Assembly: GCA_964017195.1 (NCBI GenBank)
Contig: OZ024900.1
Location: 26,806,429-26,870,428 of the forward strand
Source of the DNA: Siderastrea radians
Lineage: Eukaryota > Cnidaria > Anthozoa > Scleractinia > Rhizangiidae
DNA: 64,000 bases
Direction: 5' to 3'
Program-made: the position numbers and the translations under genes
Shown here: one piece after another, positions 45,832 through 58,679 of the stretch
Layout of the letters: every line of letters starts with the position of its first letter
Numbering within the stretch: the first letter of the stretch is position 1
Notes under the pieces: model-generated
What the model was told of the DNA's origin: nothing
Seen by the model: the letters and a program-made list of their open reading frames with translations, nothing else
The model's database searches: none

Positions 45832-47491
45832 AAGATTTTTCTTTTATCTTGGTTCACATTTCTAATTTCTTACTTTTAAGGCCTGTGGTCGGGGGGAAAT
45901 TATGGAGGGCAGTATTACTCACTTCTTGGCACTCATACATACATACGTTACATCATAATTACTAAGTTCATAGCGATCGCGAGTTCATGCCAGCTTTCAA
46001 ACTTAAGCTCCCTAGTACATTCGTCCTTGCTCTCGTCGAAGAAATGTTAACTGCATTGAATTCCTTGTACTTTTCTACACAACTTTCCCTAAAGATTTTG
46101 GCGAAGCAAAGCAAAACTGCCAAAAAAATGCTTGCATTTGACTGTTGAATTATTCAACTTGGCGAAAGCAAGGGACTTCCCCGAATCGGCTTCTGTGTTT
46201 CAGTGATGTAATGTTTACTTGCCACGGCAAGTTAGGCGAATTTATTCCAGCTTCAAAGCTCGCTAGCACCTTCTTTCCTACTTTCATCGGACCCCGCCGT
46301 TTTTCTCCTCCTCCCAGGGAGCAAAATATATTACGGTCACTCAAGATACGAGCTCAAGTATTGTAAATTTTAAAGTTGATGATTTATCGTACCTGTGTTT
46401 GCTGCCATTTCCCCTTATGCGTCTGCTCTGCACCCTTCTCCCTGTGGTAACATGAATCCCTGATAGTACGAACCCCATCCCTCATTCCTTGGTCATCCAC
46501 TTGTCCTAGCTTTCGCGAAGAAGAACGTGACGAAATATTTTGACCATAGCGTGACTCAATTTAGTCACGTTTTTTTTAAAATAAACGAACTGACATGTCA
46601 GCGTAATTCTAAATAGCAGGGGCACGGAAATTTAAATAGATTTCTTGATAAAAAACTCATTCTAAAATCTAAAGGAAACTGGTAGCTATGAAAAACCGTA
46701 AAAGTCTATTTTAGGCCGTCATTCGATGAGTGATTTGGCGCAAGCAAGTTTACTTCTCCGAATCGGCTTCTGTGTTTCAGACGTAATGTTTATGTGCTAC
46801 GGCACGTAGCATGAATCATTGGCTTTCAAAGCTCGCTAGCACCTTCGTCCTTGCTCTCATTGAAGAGAAGTCAACTCCACTGAATTTCTTGTACTTTTCT
46901 ACACAACTTTCCCTAAAGATTTTGGCGAAGCAAAGCAAAACTGCCAAAAATATGCTTGCATTTCACTGTTGAATTTTTCAACTTGGCGAAAGCAAGGGAC
47001 TTCCCCGGATCACCTTTTGTGTTTCAGTGATGTAATGTTTACATGCCAGGGCAGGTTTGGCAAATTTTTGCCAGCTTCAAAGCTCGCTAGCACCTTCGTT
47101 CTTGCTTTCATCGAAGGAATTTTCATGCCATTAAATCGCCGGTAATTTTCTACACCAACTTTCATGAAAATTCTGGCGAATAAACGCTGAACGAACAAAG
47201 TTTACCGGCAAGTATTGTTTTGACCGAGCGCAGGTCTGGGGCAACTGACCACGACAAAAAAAAAAACAAAAACAAGAAAAGCCCCAGGGGGCATTAACCC
47301 CGCCGTTGTTCTCTCTGCCCTTGGGGTCCAAAATATATTACGGCCAGGTAAAAGTTGGTGATTTATCGTAGCTTTTACGTGCTTGCGATGATAATATAAA
47401 TCAAGGCACGACTTGCCTAATCATCCTGTTTTAGCGTGCGTGACGAAAAGCGTGATGAAACTATTATTTTGATCATAGCGTGACTCAGCCT

Positions 47492-47564
47492 GGCCTCGTA
47501 GCTCAGTTGGTTGAGCGACGGTGTTCTAATCCGGAGGTCGTGGGTTCGAATCCCGCCGGGGTCA
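47492..47564 (+). ncRNA. tRNA-like module 4
   Basis: Complete consensus copy with GGCCTCG pairing to CGGGGTC (two G-T pairs), A and B boxes and a T-run. Best candidate for transcription, together with modules 6 and 9. Confidence 0.62.
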
Positions 47565-49225
47565 AAGATTTTTCTTTTATCTTGGTTCTCATTTCTAATT
47601 TCTTACTTTTAAGGCCTGTGGTCGGGGGGAAATTATGGAGGGCAGTATTTCTCACTTCTTGGCACTCATACATACATACTTTACATCATAAATTACTAAG
47701 CTCATAGCGACCGCGAGTTCATGCCAGCTTTCAAGCTTAAGCTCCCTAGTACATTCGTCCTTCCTCTCGTCGAAGAAATGTTAAATCCATTGAATTCCTT
47801 GTACTTTTCTACACAACTTTCCCTAAAGATTTTGGCGAAGCAAAGCAAAACTGCCAAAATAATGCTTGCATTTGACTGTTGAATTATTCAACTTGGCGAA
47901 AGCAAGGACTTCCCCGAATCGGCTTCTGTGTTTCAGTGATGTAATGTTTACGCGCCACGGCAAGTTAGGCGAATTTATTCCAGCTTCAAAGCTCGCTAGC
48001 ACCTTCGTTCCTACTTTCATTGGACCCCGCCGTTTTTCTCCTCCTCCCAGGGAGCACAATATATTACGGTCACTCAAGATACGAGCTCAAGTGGAGTAAA
48101 TTTTAAAGTTGATGATTTATCGTACCTGTGTTTGCTGCCATTTCCCCTTATGCGTCTGCTCCGCACCCTTCTCCCTGTGGTAACATGAATCCCTGATAGT
48201 ATGAACCCCATCCCTCATTCCTTGGTCATCCACTTGTCCTAGCTTTCGCGAAGAAGAACGTGACGAAATATTTTGACCATAGCGTGACTCAGTTAAGTCA
48301 CGTTTTTTTTAAATAAACGAACTGACATGTCAGCGTAATTCTAAATAGCAAGGGCACGGAAATTTAAATAGATTTCTTGATAAAAAACTCATTCTAAAAT
48401 CTAAAGGAAACTGGTAGCTATGAAAAACCGTAAAAGTCTATTTTAGGCCGTGATTCGATGAGTGATTTGGCGCAAGCAAGTTTACTTCTCCGAATCGGCT
48501 TCTGTGTTTCAATGACGTAATGTTTATGTGCTACGGCACGTAGCATGAATCACTGGCTTTCAAAGCTCGCTAGCACCTTCGTCCTTGCTCTCATTGAAGA
48601 GAAGTCAACTCCATTGAATTTCTTGTACTTTTCTACACAACTTTCCCTAAAGATTTTGGCGAAGCAAAGCAAAACTGCCAAAAATACGCTTGCATTTCAC
48701 TGTTGAATTTTTCAACTTGGCGAAAGCAAGGGACTTCCCCGGATCACCTTTTGTGTTTCAGTGATGTAATGTTTACGTGCCAGGGCAGGTTTGGCAAATT
48801 CATGCCAGCTTCAAAGCTCGCTAGCACCTTCGTTCTTGCTTTCATCGAAGGAATTTTCATGCCATTAAATCGCCGGTAATTTTCTACACCAACTTTCGTG
48901 AAAATTCCGGCGAATAAACACTAAATGAACAAAGTTTACCGGCAAGTATTGTTTTGACTGAGCGGAGGTCTGGGGCAACTGACCACGACAAAAAAAAAAA
49001 AAAAAACAAGAAAAGCCCCAAGGGGCATTAACCCCGCCGTTGTTCTCTCTGCCCTTGGGGTCCAAAATATATTACGGCCAGGTAAAAGTTGGTGATTTAT
49101 CGTATTGTTTACGTGCTTGCGATGATAATATAAATCAAGACACGACTTGCCTAATCACTCTGTTTTAGCGTGCGTGACGAAGAGCGTGATGAAATTATTA
49201 CTTTGATCACAGCGTGACTCAGCCT

Positions 49226-49298
49226 GGCCTCGTAGCTCAGTTGGTTGAGCGACGGTGTTCTAATCCGGAGGTCGTTGGTTCGAATCCCGCCGGGCTCA
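49226..49298 (+). ncRNA. tRNA-like module 5, mutated
   Basis: T-stem GTTGG instead of GTGGG and acceptor strand CGGGCTC, giving a C-C clash. The boxes are retained but folding is weakened. Confidence 0.55.
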
Positions 49299-50960
49299 AA
49301 GATTTTTCTTTTATCTTGGTTCTCATTTCTACTTTCTTACTTTTAAGGCCTGTGGTCGGGGGGAAATTATGGAGGGCAGTATTACTCACTTCTTGGCACT
49401 CATACATACATACGTTACATCATAATTACTAAGTTCATAGCGATCGCGAGTTCATGCCAGCTTTCAAACTTAAGCTCCCTAGTACATTCGTCCTTGCTCT
49501 CGTCGAAGGAATGTTAATTCCATTGAATTCCTTGTACTTTTCTACACAACTTTCCCTAAAGGTTTTGGCGAAGCAAAGCAAAACTGCCAAAAAAATGCTT
49601 GCATTTGACTGTTGAATTATTCAACTTGGCGAAAGCAAGGACTTCCCCGAATCGGCTTCTGTGTTTCAGTGATGTAATGTTTACGTGCCACGGCAAGTCA
49701 GGCGAATTCATTCCAGCATCAAAGCCCGCTAGCACCTTCGTTCCTACTTTCATTGGACCCCGCCGTTTTTCTCCTCCTCCCAGGGAGCAAAATATATTAC
49801 GGTCACTCAAGATACGAGCTCAAGTGGTGTAAATTTTAAAGTTGATGATTTATCGTACCTGTGTTTGCTGCCATTTCCCCTTATGCGTCTGCTCCGCACC
49901 CTTCTCCCTGTGGTAACATGAATCCCTGATAGTATGAACCCCATCCCTCATCCTTGGTCATCCACTTGTCCTAGCTTTCGCGAAGAAGAACGTGACGAAA
50001 TATTTTGACCATAGCGTGACTCAGTTAAGTCGCGTTTTTTTTAAATAAACGAACTGACATGTCAGCGTAATTCTAAATAGCAAGGGCAGGGAAATTTAAA
50101 TAGATTTCTTGATAAAAAACTCATTCTAAAATCTAAAGGAAACTGGTAGCTATGAAAAACCGTAAAAGTCTATTTTAGGCCGTGATTCGATGAGTGATTT
50201 GGCGCAAGCAAGTTTACTTCTCCGAATCGGCTTCTGTGTTTCAATGACATAATGTTTATGTGCTACGGCACGTAGCATGAATCACTGGCTTTCAAAGCTC
50301 GCTAGCACCTTCGTCCTTGCTCTCATTGAAGAGAAGTCAACTCCATTGAATTTCTTGTACTTTTCTACACAACTTTCCCTAAAGATTTCGGCGAAGCAAA
50401 GCAAAACTGCCAAAAATATGCTTGCATTTCACTGTTGAATTTTTCAACTTGGCGAAAGCAAGGGACTTCCCCGGATCACCTTTTGTGTTTCAGTGATGTA
50501 ATGTTTACGTGCCAGGGCAGGTTTGGCAAATTCATGCCAGCTTCAAAGCTCGCTAGCACCTTCGTTCTTGCTTTCATCGAAGGAATTTTCATGCCATTAA
50601 ATCGCCGGTAATTTTATACACCAACTTTCATGAAAATTCTGGCGAATAAACACTAAATGAACAAAGTTTACCGGCAAGTATTGTTTTGACCGAGCGGAGG
50701 TCTGGGGCAACTGACCACGACAAAAAAAAAAAAAAAAAAAACAAGAAAAGCCCCAGGGGGCATTAACCCCGCCGTTGTTCTCTCTGCCCTTGGGGTCCAA
50801 AATATATTACGGCCAGGTAAAAGTTGTTGATTTATCGTATCTTTTACGTGCTTGCGATGATAATATAAATCAAGACACGACTTGCCTAATCACCCTATTT
50901 TAGCGTGCGTGACGAGGAGCGTGATGAAATTATTATTTTGATCATAGCGTGACTCACCCT

Positions 50961-51033
50961 GGCCTCGTAGCTCAGTTGGTTGAGCGACGGTGTTCTAATC
51001 CGGAGGTCGTGGGTTCGAATCCCGCCGGGGTCA
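50961..51033 (+). ncRNA. tRNA-like module 6
   Basis: Consensus module. The base two before the module differs (CACCCT for CAGCCT), so the leader end is slightly changed. Confidence 0.6.
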
Positions 51034-52485
51034 AAGATTTTTCTTTTATCTTGGTTCTCATTTCTAATTTCTTACTTTTAAGGCCTGTGGTCGGGGGGAA
51101 ATTATGGACCGCAGTATTACTCACTTCTTGGCACTCGTACATACATACTTTACATCATAATTACTAAGTTCATAGCGATCGCGAGTTGATGCCAGCTTTC
51201 AAACTTAAGCTCCCTAGTACATTCGTCCTTGCGCTCGTCGAAGAAATGTTAACTCCATTGAATTCCTTGTACTTTTCTACACAACTTTCCCTAAAGATTT
51301 TGGCGAAGCAAAGCAAAACTGCCAAAAAAATGCTTGCATTTGACTGTTGAATTATTCAACTTGGCGAAAGCAAGGGACTTCCCCGAATCGGCTTCTGTGT
51401 TTCAGTAATGTAATGTTTACGTGCCACGGCAAGTTAGGCGAATTCATTCCAGCTTCAAAGCTCGCTAGCTCCTTCGTTCCTACTTTCATGGGACCCCGCC
51501 GTTTTTCTCCTCCTCCCAGGGAGCAAAATATATTTCGATCACTCAAGATACGAGCTCAAGTGGTGTAAATTTTAAAGTTGATGATTTATCGTACCTGTGT
51601 TTGCTGCCATTTCCCCTTATGCATCTGCTCCGCACCCTTCTCCCTGTGGTAACACGAATCCCTGATAGTCTAAACCCCATCCCTCATTCCTTGGTCATCC
51701 ACTTGTCCTAGCTTTCGCGAAGAAGAACGTGACGAAATATTTTGACCATAGCGTGACTCAGTTAAGTCACGTTTTTTTTAAATAAACGAACTGACATGTC
51801 AGCGTAATTCTAAATAGCAAGGGCACGGAAATTTAAATAGATTTCTTGATAAAAAACTCATTCTAAAATCTAAAGGAAACTGATAGCTATGAAAAACCGT
51901 AAAAGTCTATTTTAGGCCGTGATTCGATGAGTGATTTGGTGCAAGCAAGTTTACTTCTCCGAATCGGCTTCTGTGTTTCAATGACGTAATGTTTATGTGC
52001 TACGGCACGTGGCATGAATCATTGGCTTTCAAAGCTCGCTAGCACCTTCGTCCTTGCTCTCATTGAAGAGAAGTCAACTCCATTGAATTTCTTGTACTTT
52101 TCTACACAACTTTCCCTAAAGATTTTGGCGAAGCAAAGCAAAACTGCCAAAAATATGCTTGCATTTCACTGTTGAATTTTTCAACTTGGCGAAAGCAAGG
52201 GACTTCCCCGATCACCTTTTGTGTTTCAGTGATGTAATGTTTACGTGCCAGGGCAGGTTTGGCAAATTCATGCCAGCTTCAAAGCTCGCTAGCACCTTCG
52301 TTCTTGCTTTCATCGAAGGAATTTTCATGCCATTAAATCGCCGGTAATTTTCTACACCAACTTCCATGAAAATTCTGGCGAATAAACACTAAATGAACAA
52401 AGTTTACCGGCAAGTATTGTTTTGACCGAGCGCAGGTCTGGGGCAACTGACCACGACAAAAAAAAAAAAAAAAAAAAAAAAAAAG

Positions 52486-52564
52486 AAGGAGTATTGCTAG
52501 ACCCCGTCCTGACGGCGGGGTAAAAAGGAGTATTGCTAGACCCCGTCCTGACGGCGGGGTAAAA
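52486..52564 (+). repeat. Poly-A and hairpin expansion, two units
   Basis: Two copies of GGAGTATTGCTAGACCCCGT plus CCTGACGGCGGGGTAAAAA, next to a long A-run. ACCCCG and CGGGGT can pair. Absent from the neighbouring units, which have only an A-run at this place. Confidence 0.9.
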
Positions 52565-52784
52565 ACAAGAAAAGCCCCAGGGGGCATTAACCCCGCCGTT
52601 GTTCTCTCTGCCCTTGGGGTACAAAATATATTACGGCCAGGTAAAAGTTGGTGATTTATCGTAGCTTTTACGTGCTTGCGATGATAACATAAATCAAGGC
52701 ACGACTTGCCTAATCATCCTGTTTTAGCGTGCGTGACGAAACGCGTGATGAAACTATTATTTTGATCATAGCGTGACTCAGCCT

Positions 52785-52856
52785 GGCCTCGTAGCTCAGT
52801 TGGTTGACGACGGTGTTCTAATCCGGAGGTCGTGGGTTCGAATCCCGCCGGGGTCA
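52785..52856 (+). ncRNA. tRNA-like module 7, 1-nt deletion
   Basis: GGTTGACGACGG replaces GGTTGAGCGACGG, which breaks the D-stem. The boxes and T-run remain. Confidence 0.55.
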
Positions 52857-54444
52857 AAGATTTCTCTTTTATCTTGGTTCTCATTTCTAATTTCTTACTT
52901 TTAAGGCCTGTGGTCGGGGGGAAATTATGGAGGGCAGTATTACTCACTTCTTGGCACTCATACATACATACTTTACATCATAAATTTAATACTAAGCTCA
53001 TAGCGATCGCGAGTTCATGCCAGCTTTCAAACTTAAGCTCCCTAGTACATTCGTCCTTGCTCTCGTCGAAGAAATGTTAAATCCATTGAATTCCTTGTAC
53101 TTTTCTACACAACTTTCCCTAAAGATTTTGGCGAAGCAAAGCAAAACTGCCAAAAAAATGCTTGCATTTGACTGTTGAATTATTCAACTTGGCGAAAGCA
53201 AGGACTTCCCCGAATCGGCTTCTGTGTTTCAGTGATGTAATGTTTACGCGCCACGGCAAGTTAGGCGAATTCATTCCAGCTTCAAAGCTCGCTAGCACCT
53301 TCGTTCCTACTTTCATTGGACCCCGCCGTTTTTCTCCTCCTCCCAGGGAGCAAAATATATTACGGTCACTCAAGATACGAGCTCAAGTGGTGTAAATTTT
53401 AAAGTTGACGATTTATCGTACCTGTGCTTGCTGCCATTTCCCCTTATGCGTCTGCTCCGCACCCTTCTCCCTGTGGTAACATGAATCCCTGATAGTATGA
53501 ACCCCATCCCTCATCCTTGGTCATCCACTTGTCCTAGCTTTCGCGAAGAGGAACGTGACGAAATATTTTGACCATAGCGTGACTCAGTTAAGGCACGTTT
53601 TTTTTAAATAAACGAACTGACATGTCAGCGTAATTCTAAATAGCAAGGGCACGGAAATTTAAATAGATTTCTTGATAAAAAACTCATTCTAAAATCTAAA
53701 GGAAACTGGTAGCTATGAAAAACCGTAAAAGTCTACTTTAGGCCGTGATTCGATGAGTGATTTGGCGCAAGCAAGTTTACTTCTCCGAATCGGCTTCTGT
53801 GTTTCAATCACGTAATGTTTATGTGCTACGGCACGTAGCATGAATCACTGGCTTTCAAAGCTCGCTAGCACCTTCGTCCTTGCTCTCATTGAAGAGAAGT
53901 CAACTCCATTGAATTTCTTGTACTTTTCTACACAACTTTCCCTAAAGATTTCGGCGAAGCAAAGCAAAACTGCCAAAAATATGCTTGCATTTCACTGTTG
54001 AATTTTTCAACTTGGCGAAAGCAAGGGACTTCCCCGGATCACCTTTTGTGTTTCAGTGATGTAATGTTTACGTGCCAGGGCAGGTTTGGCAAATTCATGC
54101 CAGCTTCAAAGCTCGCTAGCACCTTCGTTCTTGCTTTCATCGAAGGAATTTTCATGCCATTAAATCGCCGGTAATTTTCTACACCAACTTTCATGAAAAT
54201 TCTGGCGAATAAACACTAAATGAACAAAGTTTACCGGCAAGTATTGTTTTGACCGAGCGGAGGTCTGGGGCAACTGACCACGACAAAAAAAAAAACAAGA
54301 AAAGCCCCAGGGGCATTAACCCCGCCGTTGTTCTCTTTCCCCTCGTTCCTTCGATGGTAGGAACTTCCATTTTCAACGCACCATCAAACGCAATTGAGCG
54401 TCTGCCCGCTCATCGGTCAGCGGATGGATACCTGCTCCCAGCTT

Positions 54445-54517
54445 GGCCTCGTAGCTCAGTTGGTAGAGGGACGGTGATCTTATCCAGAGGTCTTGGGTTC
54501 AAATCCCGCCGGGGTCA
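54445..54517 (+). ncRNA. tRNA-like module 8, divergent
   Basis: GTAGAGGGACGGTGATCTTA replaces the usual middle. The B box is GGTTCAAATCC and the leader is unrelated (CTCATCGGTCAGCGGATGGA). It may be an older or separately inserted member. It shares the acceptor and the AAAGATTTTTCTTT 3' flank. Confidence 0.55.
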
Positions 54518-54687
54518 AAGATTTTTCTTTGATCCTGGTTCTCATTTCTAATTTCTTTTTTAAAGGTTTGTGGTCCGGAGAAATTATGAAGGCAGTATTG
54601 CTTTCTTCTTGGCCTCATACATACACTTTAAATCATATTAAACTACTATTATAGCGATCGCGAGTTCGTGCCAGCTTTCAAATTAAA

Positions 54688-54815
54688 TACGATAAAAAAA
54701 GCAATGCTGATTCAACGGTAGGGAAACTGTATATAATTATAGTTTTAGTACAGAGGGCCACAAGTTTATTAGTATGTATATACTATTATGTGTTTTACCC
54801 TCTTTAAATAAAGGC

Positions 54816-54849
<34 letters not shown>

Positions 54850-54935
54850 ATAATATTTCAAAAGGCACAGCCTTTCTTCTTCAGATATTATATACAGTTT
54901 CCCTACCGTTGAATCAGCATTGCTTTTTTATCGTA
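54688..54935. mobile_element. Inverted-repeat insert with an (ACTT)n core
   Basis: TACGATAAAAAAAGCAATGC followed by TGATTCAACGGTAGGGAAAC is mirrored at 54890-54935. The middle carries AATAAAGGCTTT followed by (ACTT)n (about 54814-54849) and CTTCTTCAGATATTATATAC. Non-LTR elements often end in such short tails, so this may be a folded pair of 3' ends. It interrupts the array. Confidence 0.65.
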
Positions 54936-54949
54936 CTTGGTTCTTTATT

Positions 54950-56100
54950 TTTTGCTGGTTAGATCCTTTACCACAGGATCCGGTACTTTTATTTTGTTAC
55001 GGTGGTCCATGCAAAGTTTACTGTTTCTTTCAAATTAAAGCTTGCTAGCACATTCGTCCTTACTCTCGTCGAAGACAAGTTAACCCCATTGAATTCCTTG
55101 TAGTTTTCTACAAACATCCATAAAGATTGTGGCGAAGCAAAGCAAAACTGCCAAGAAATGCAAGCATTTCAATATTGAATAATGTCTGTTTGCATGCTCG
55201 GGTATCGAATCGGCGCCTTTCAAAGCTTGTTATCATCTTTGTCCGTGCTCTCGTCAAAGAGATTTTTAGGCCATTGCATCCCAAGTAATTTTCTACACCG
55301 TCTTTCATAAAGATTTTAGCGAATCGATCCTAAACGACTGGAGACATTGCTTATGTTGACCGAAAGTTTGCAACGCATATTTGCTTGGCCGAGGGAAGTC
55401 TGGGGCAAGTGACCACCCCCCCAAAAAACCAAGAAAAGCCCAGGGGGCATTGGACCCCGCCGTTTTCCCCCTCTCCTCGGGGTGCAAATTTATTACGGTC
55501 ACTCAAGATATGTGCCCAAGTGGTATAAAGTTTTGAAGTTGGTGATTTTTCTAACGTTTGACGTGTGTGCTGCCCCCCACCCTTCCCACGTCTTTTCTGC
55601 ACCCTAATCTCCTTGTGATAACATGAATCCCTAATAGTGTCAACACTTTTCCCATCCTTCATTTCTTGGTCATTCACCCGTTCCAGCACTCTCGAAAAAA
55701 GAACGTGATGAAATAGCTTGACCATAGCGTGACTCATTTCAATTTTTTTAACGAACTGACATCTCAGCGTAATTCTAAATTTATTGGTAAAGAAAAATAA
55801 TCCTAAAATTTAAAGGGAACGGTTATCTACCGAAAAAAGAAATGTACAAGTCTACTTTTAGGCCACGATTCGATGAATGATTACTTTTCCCATCCCTCAT
55901 TTCTTGGTCATTCACCTGTTCCAGCACTCTCGAAAAAAGAACGTGATGAAATAGTTTGACCATAGCGTGACTCATTTCAATTTTTTTAACGAACTGACAT
56001 CTCAGCGTAATTCTAAATTTATTGATAAAGAAAAATAATCCTAAAATCTAAAGGGAACGGTTGTCTACCGAAAAAAAGAAATGTACAAGTCTACTTTTAG
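54950..56100 (+). repeat. Degenerate array units
   Basis: More diverged copies of the subrepeats. A block of about 200 bp (CACTCTCGAAAAAAGAACGT type) is duplicated in tandem at about 55640-55870 and 55885-56110. These appear to be older units than the 45-53 kb core. Confidence 0.75.
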
Positions 56101-56878
56101 GCCACGATTCCATGAATGATTTGGCGAAAGCAAGGGACTTTCCCGAATCGGCTTCTATATTTCAGTGATATAATGTTTACGTGCCAGGGCAAGTTAGGCG
56201 AATTCATGCCAGCTTCAAAGTTCGGTAGCACCTTTGTCCTTGCTCTCATCAAAGAGAAGTCAACTCCATTGAATGTCTTGTACTTTTCTACACAACCTTC
56301 CCTAAAGATTTTGGCGAAGCAAAGTAAAACTGCCAAAAAAATGCTTCCATGTCACTGTTGAATTATTCAACTTGGCGAAAGCAAGGGACTTCCCCGAATC
56401 GGCCTCTGTGTTTCAGTGATGTAATGTTTACGTGACAGGGCAAGTTAGGCGAATTCATGCCAGCTTCAAAGCTCGCTAGCACCTTCGTTCTTGCTTTCAT
56501 CGAAGGGGTTTTTATGCCATTAAATCGCCAGTAATTTTCTACACCAACGCTCATGAAAATTCTGGCGAATAAACAATAAACGAACGAAGATTACCCGCAA
56601 GTATTGTTTTGACCGAGCAGAGGTCTGGGGCAAGTGACCACGACAAAAAAAAAAAAAAACAAGAAAAGCCCCAGGGGGCATTAACCCCGCCGTTGTTCTC
56701 TCTGCCCTTGGGGTCCAAAATATATTACGGCCAGGTAAAAGTTGGTGATTTATCGTACCTTTTACGTGCTTGCGATGATAATATAAATCAAGACACGACT
56801 TGCCTAATCACTCTGTTTTAGCGTGCGTGACGAAGAGCGTGATGAAATTATTATTTTGATAACAGCGTGACTCAGCCT

Positions 56879-56951
56879 GGCCTCGTAGCTCAGTTGGTTG
56901 AGCGACGGTGTTCTAATCCGGAGGTCGTGGGTTCGAATCCCGCCGGGGTCA
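56879..56951 (+). ncRNA. tRNA-like module 9
   Basis: Consensus copy with full leader. It restarts the regular unit after the rearranged 54.5-56.6 kb stretch. Confidence 0.6.
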
Positions 56952-58400
56952 AAGATTTTTCTTTTATCTTGGTTCTCATTTCTAATTTCTTACTTTTAAG
57001 GCCTGTGGTCGGGGGGAAATTATGGAGGGCAGTATTACTCACTTCTTGGCACTCATACATACATACTTTACATCATAATTACTAAGTTCATAGCGATCGC
57101 GAGTTCATGCCAGCTTTCAAACTTAAGCTCCCTAGTACATTCGTCCTTGCTCTCGTCGAAGAAATGTTAACTCCATTGAATTCCTTGTACTTTTCTACAC
57201 AACTTTCCCTAAAGATTTTGGCGAAGCAAAGCAAAACTGCCAAAAAAATGCTTGCATTTGACTCTTGAATTATTCAACTTGACGAAAGCAAGGGACTTCC
57301 CCGAATCAGCTTCTGTGTTTCAGTGATGTAATGTTTACGTGCCACGGCAAGTTAGGCGAATTTATTCCAGCTTCAAAGCTCGCTAGCACCTTCGTTCCTA
57401 CTTTCATCGGACCCCGCCGTTTTTCTCCTCCTCCCAGGGAGCAAAATATATTCCGGTCACTCAAGATACGAGCTCAAGTGGTGTAAATTTTAAAGTTGAT
57501 GATTTATCGTACCTGTGTTTGCTGCCATTTCCCCTTATGCGTCTGCTCTGCACCCTTCTCCCTGTGGTAACATGAATCCCTGATAGTATGAACCCCATCC
57601 CTCATTCCTTGGTCATCCACTTGTCCTAGCTTTCGCGAAGAAGAACGTGACGAAATATTTTGACCATAGCGTAACTCAATTAAGTCACGTTTTTTTAAAA
57701 TAAACGAACTGACATGTCAGCGTAATTCTAAATAGCAAGGGCACGGAAATTTAAATAGATTTCTTGATAAAAAACTCATTCTAAAATCTAAAGGAAACTG
57801 GTAGCTATGAAAAACCGTAAAAGTCTATTTTAGGCCGTGATTCGATGAGTGATTTGGCGCAAGCAAGTTTACTTCTCCGAATCGGCTTCTGTGTTTCAGA
57901 CGTAATGTTTATGTGCTACGGCACGTAGCATGAATCATTGGCTTTCAAAGCTCGCTAGCACCTTCGTCCTTGCTCTCATTGAAGAGAAGTCAACTCCATT
58001 GAATTTCTTGTACTTTTCTACACAACTTTCCCTAAAGATTTTGGCGAAGCAAAGCAAAACTGCCAAAAATATGCTTGCATTTCACTGTTGAATTTTTCAA
58101 CTTGGCGAAAGCAAAGGACTTCCCCGGATCACCTTTTGTGTTTCAGTGATGTAATGTTTACGTGCCAGGGCAGGTTTGGCAAATTCATGCCAGCTTCAAA
58201 GCTCGCTAGCACTTTCGTTCTTGCTTTCATCGAAGGAATTTTCATGCCATTAAATCGCCGGTAATTTTCTACACCAACTTTCATGAAAATTCTGGCGAAT
58301 AAACGCTGAACGAACAAAGTTTACCGGCAAGTATTGTTTTGACCGAGCGCAGGTCTGGGGCAACTGACCACGACAAAAAAAAAAAAAAAAAAAAAAAAAA

Positions 58401-58669
58401 CGGGTATTACTAGACCCCGTCCTGACGGCGGGGTAAAAAAAAAAAAAAAAGGAGTATTGCTAGACCCCGTCCTGACGGCGGGGTAAAAAAAAAGGAGTAT
58501 TGCTAGACCCCGTCCTGACGGCGGGGTAAAAAAAAAAAAAAAAAAAGGAGTATTGCTAGACCCCGTCCTGACGGCGGGGTAAAAAATGGGTATTACTAGA
58601 CCCCGTCCTGACGGCGGGGTAAAAAACAACAACGGGTATTACTAGACCCCGTCCTGACAGCAGGGTAAT
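58401..58669 (+). repeat. Poly-A and hairpin expansion, six units at the array end
   Basis: Six copies of (GG)GTATTACTAGACCCCGTC then CTGACGGCGGGGTAA, separated by A-runs of 4-18. The array stops here. GGGTATTACTAG and GGAGTATTGCTAG versions are mixed. Confidence 0.92.
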
Positions 58670-58679
58670 AAGGCTTTTA

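Larger units (their letters stand above)
39840..58669 (+). repeat. Tandem array of composite units with tRNA-like modules
   Basis: A head-to-tail array of about 18.8 kb. The regular unit is about 1.73 kb (module spacing 1733, 1734 and 1735 bp between 45759, 47492, 49226 and 50961). Each unit has a tRNA-like module with T-run, then four related subrepeats sharing CAAAGCTCGCTAGCACCTTC, then a poly-A run, AAGCCCCAGGGGGCATTAAC, and a leader of about 190 bp ending TGACTCAGCCT before the next module. Units at 39.8-44.0 and 54.5-56.6 kb are rearranged, giving spacings of 2943 and 2434 bp. Copies are very similar. No protein gene is present. Confidence 0.93.

Noticed and set aside
41279..56951. Nine functional tRNA-Arg(UCU) genes
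   Set aside because: The anticodon stem has only three good pairs, position 32 is a purine, and several copies have acceptor, D-stem or T-stem breaks. They are described as tRNA-like modules instead.
41267..57085. Repeated open frames with QLVERRCSNPEVVGSNP
   Set aside because: They are translations through the tRNA-like modules (A box and B box). This peptide is a well-known by-product of tRNA sequences, not a protein family.
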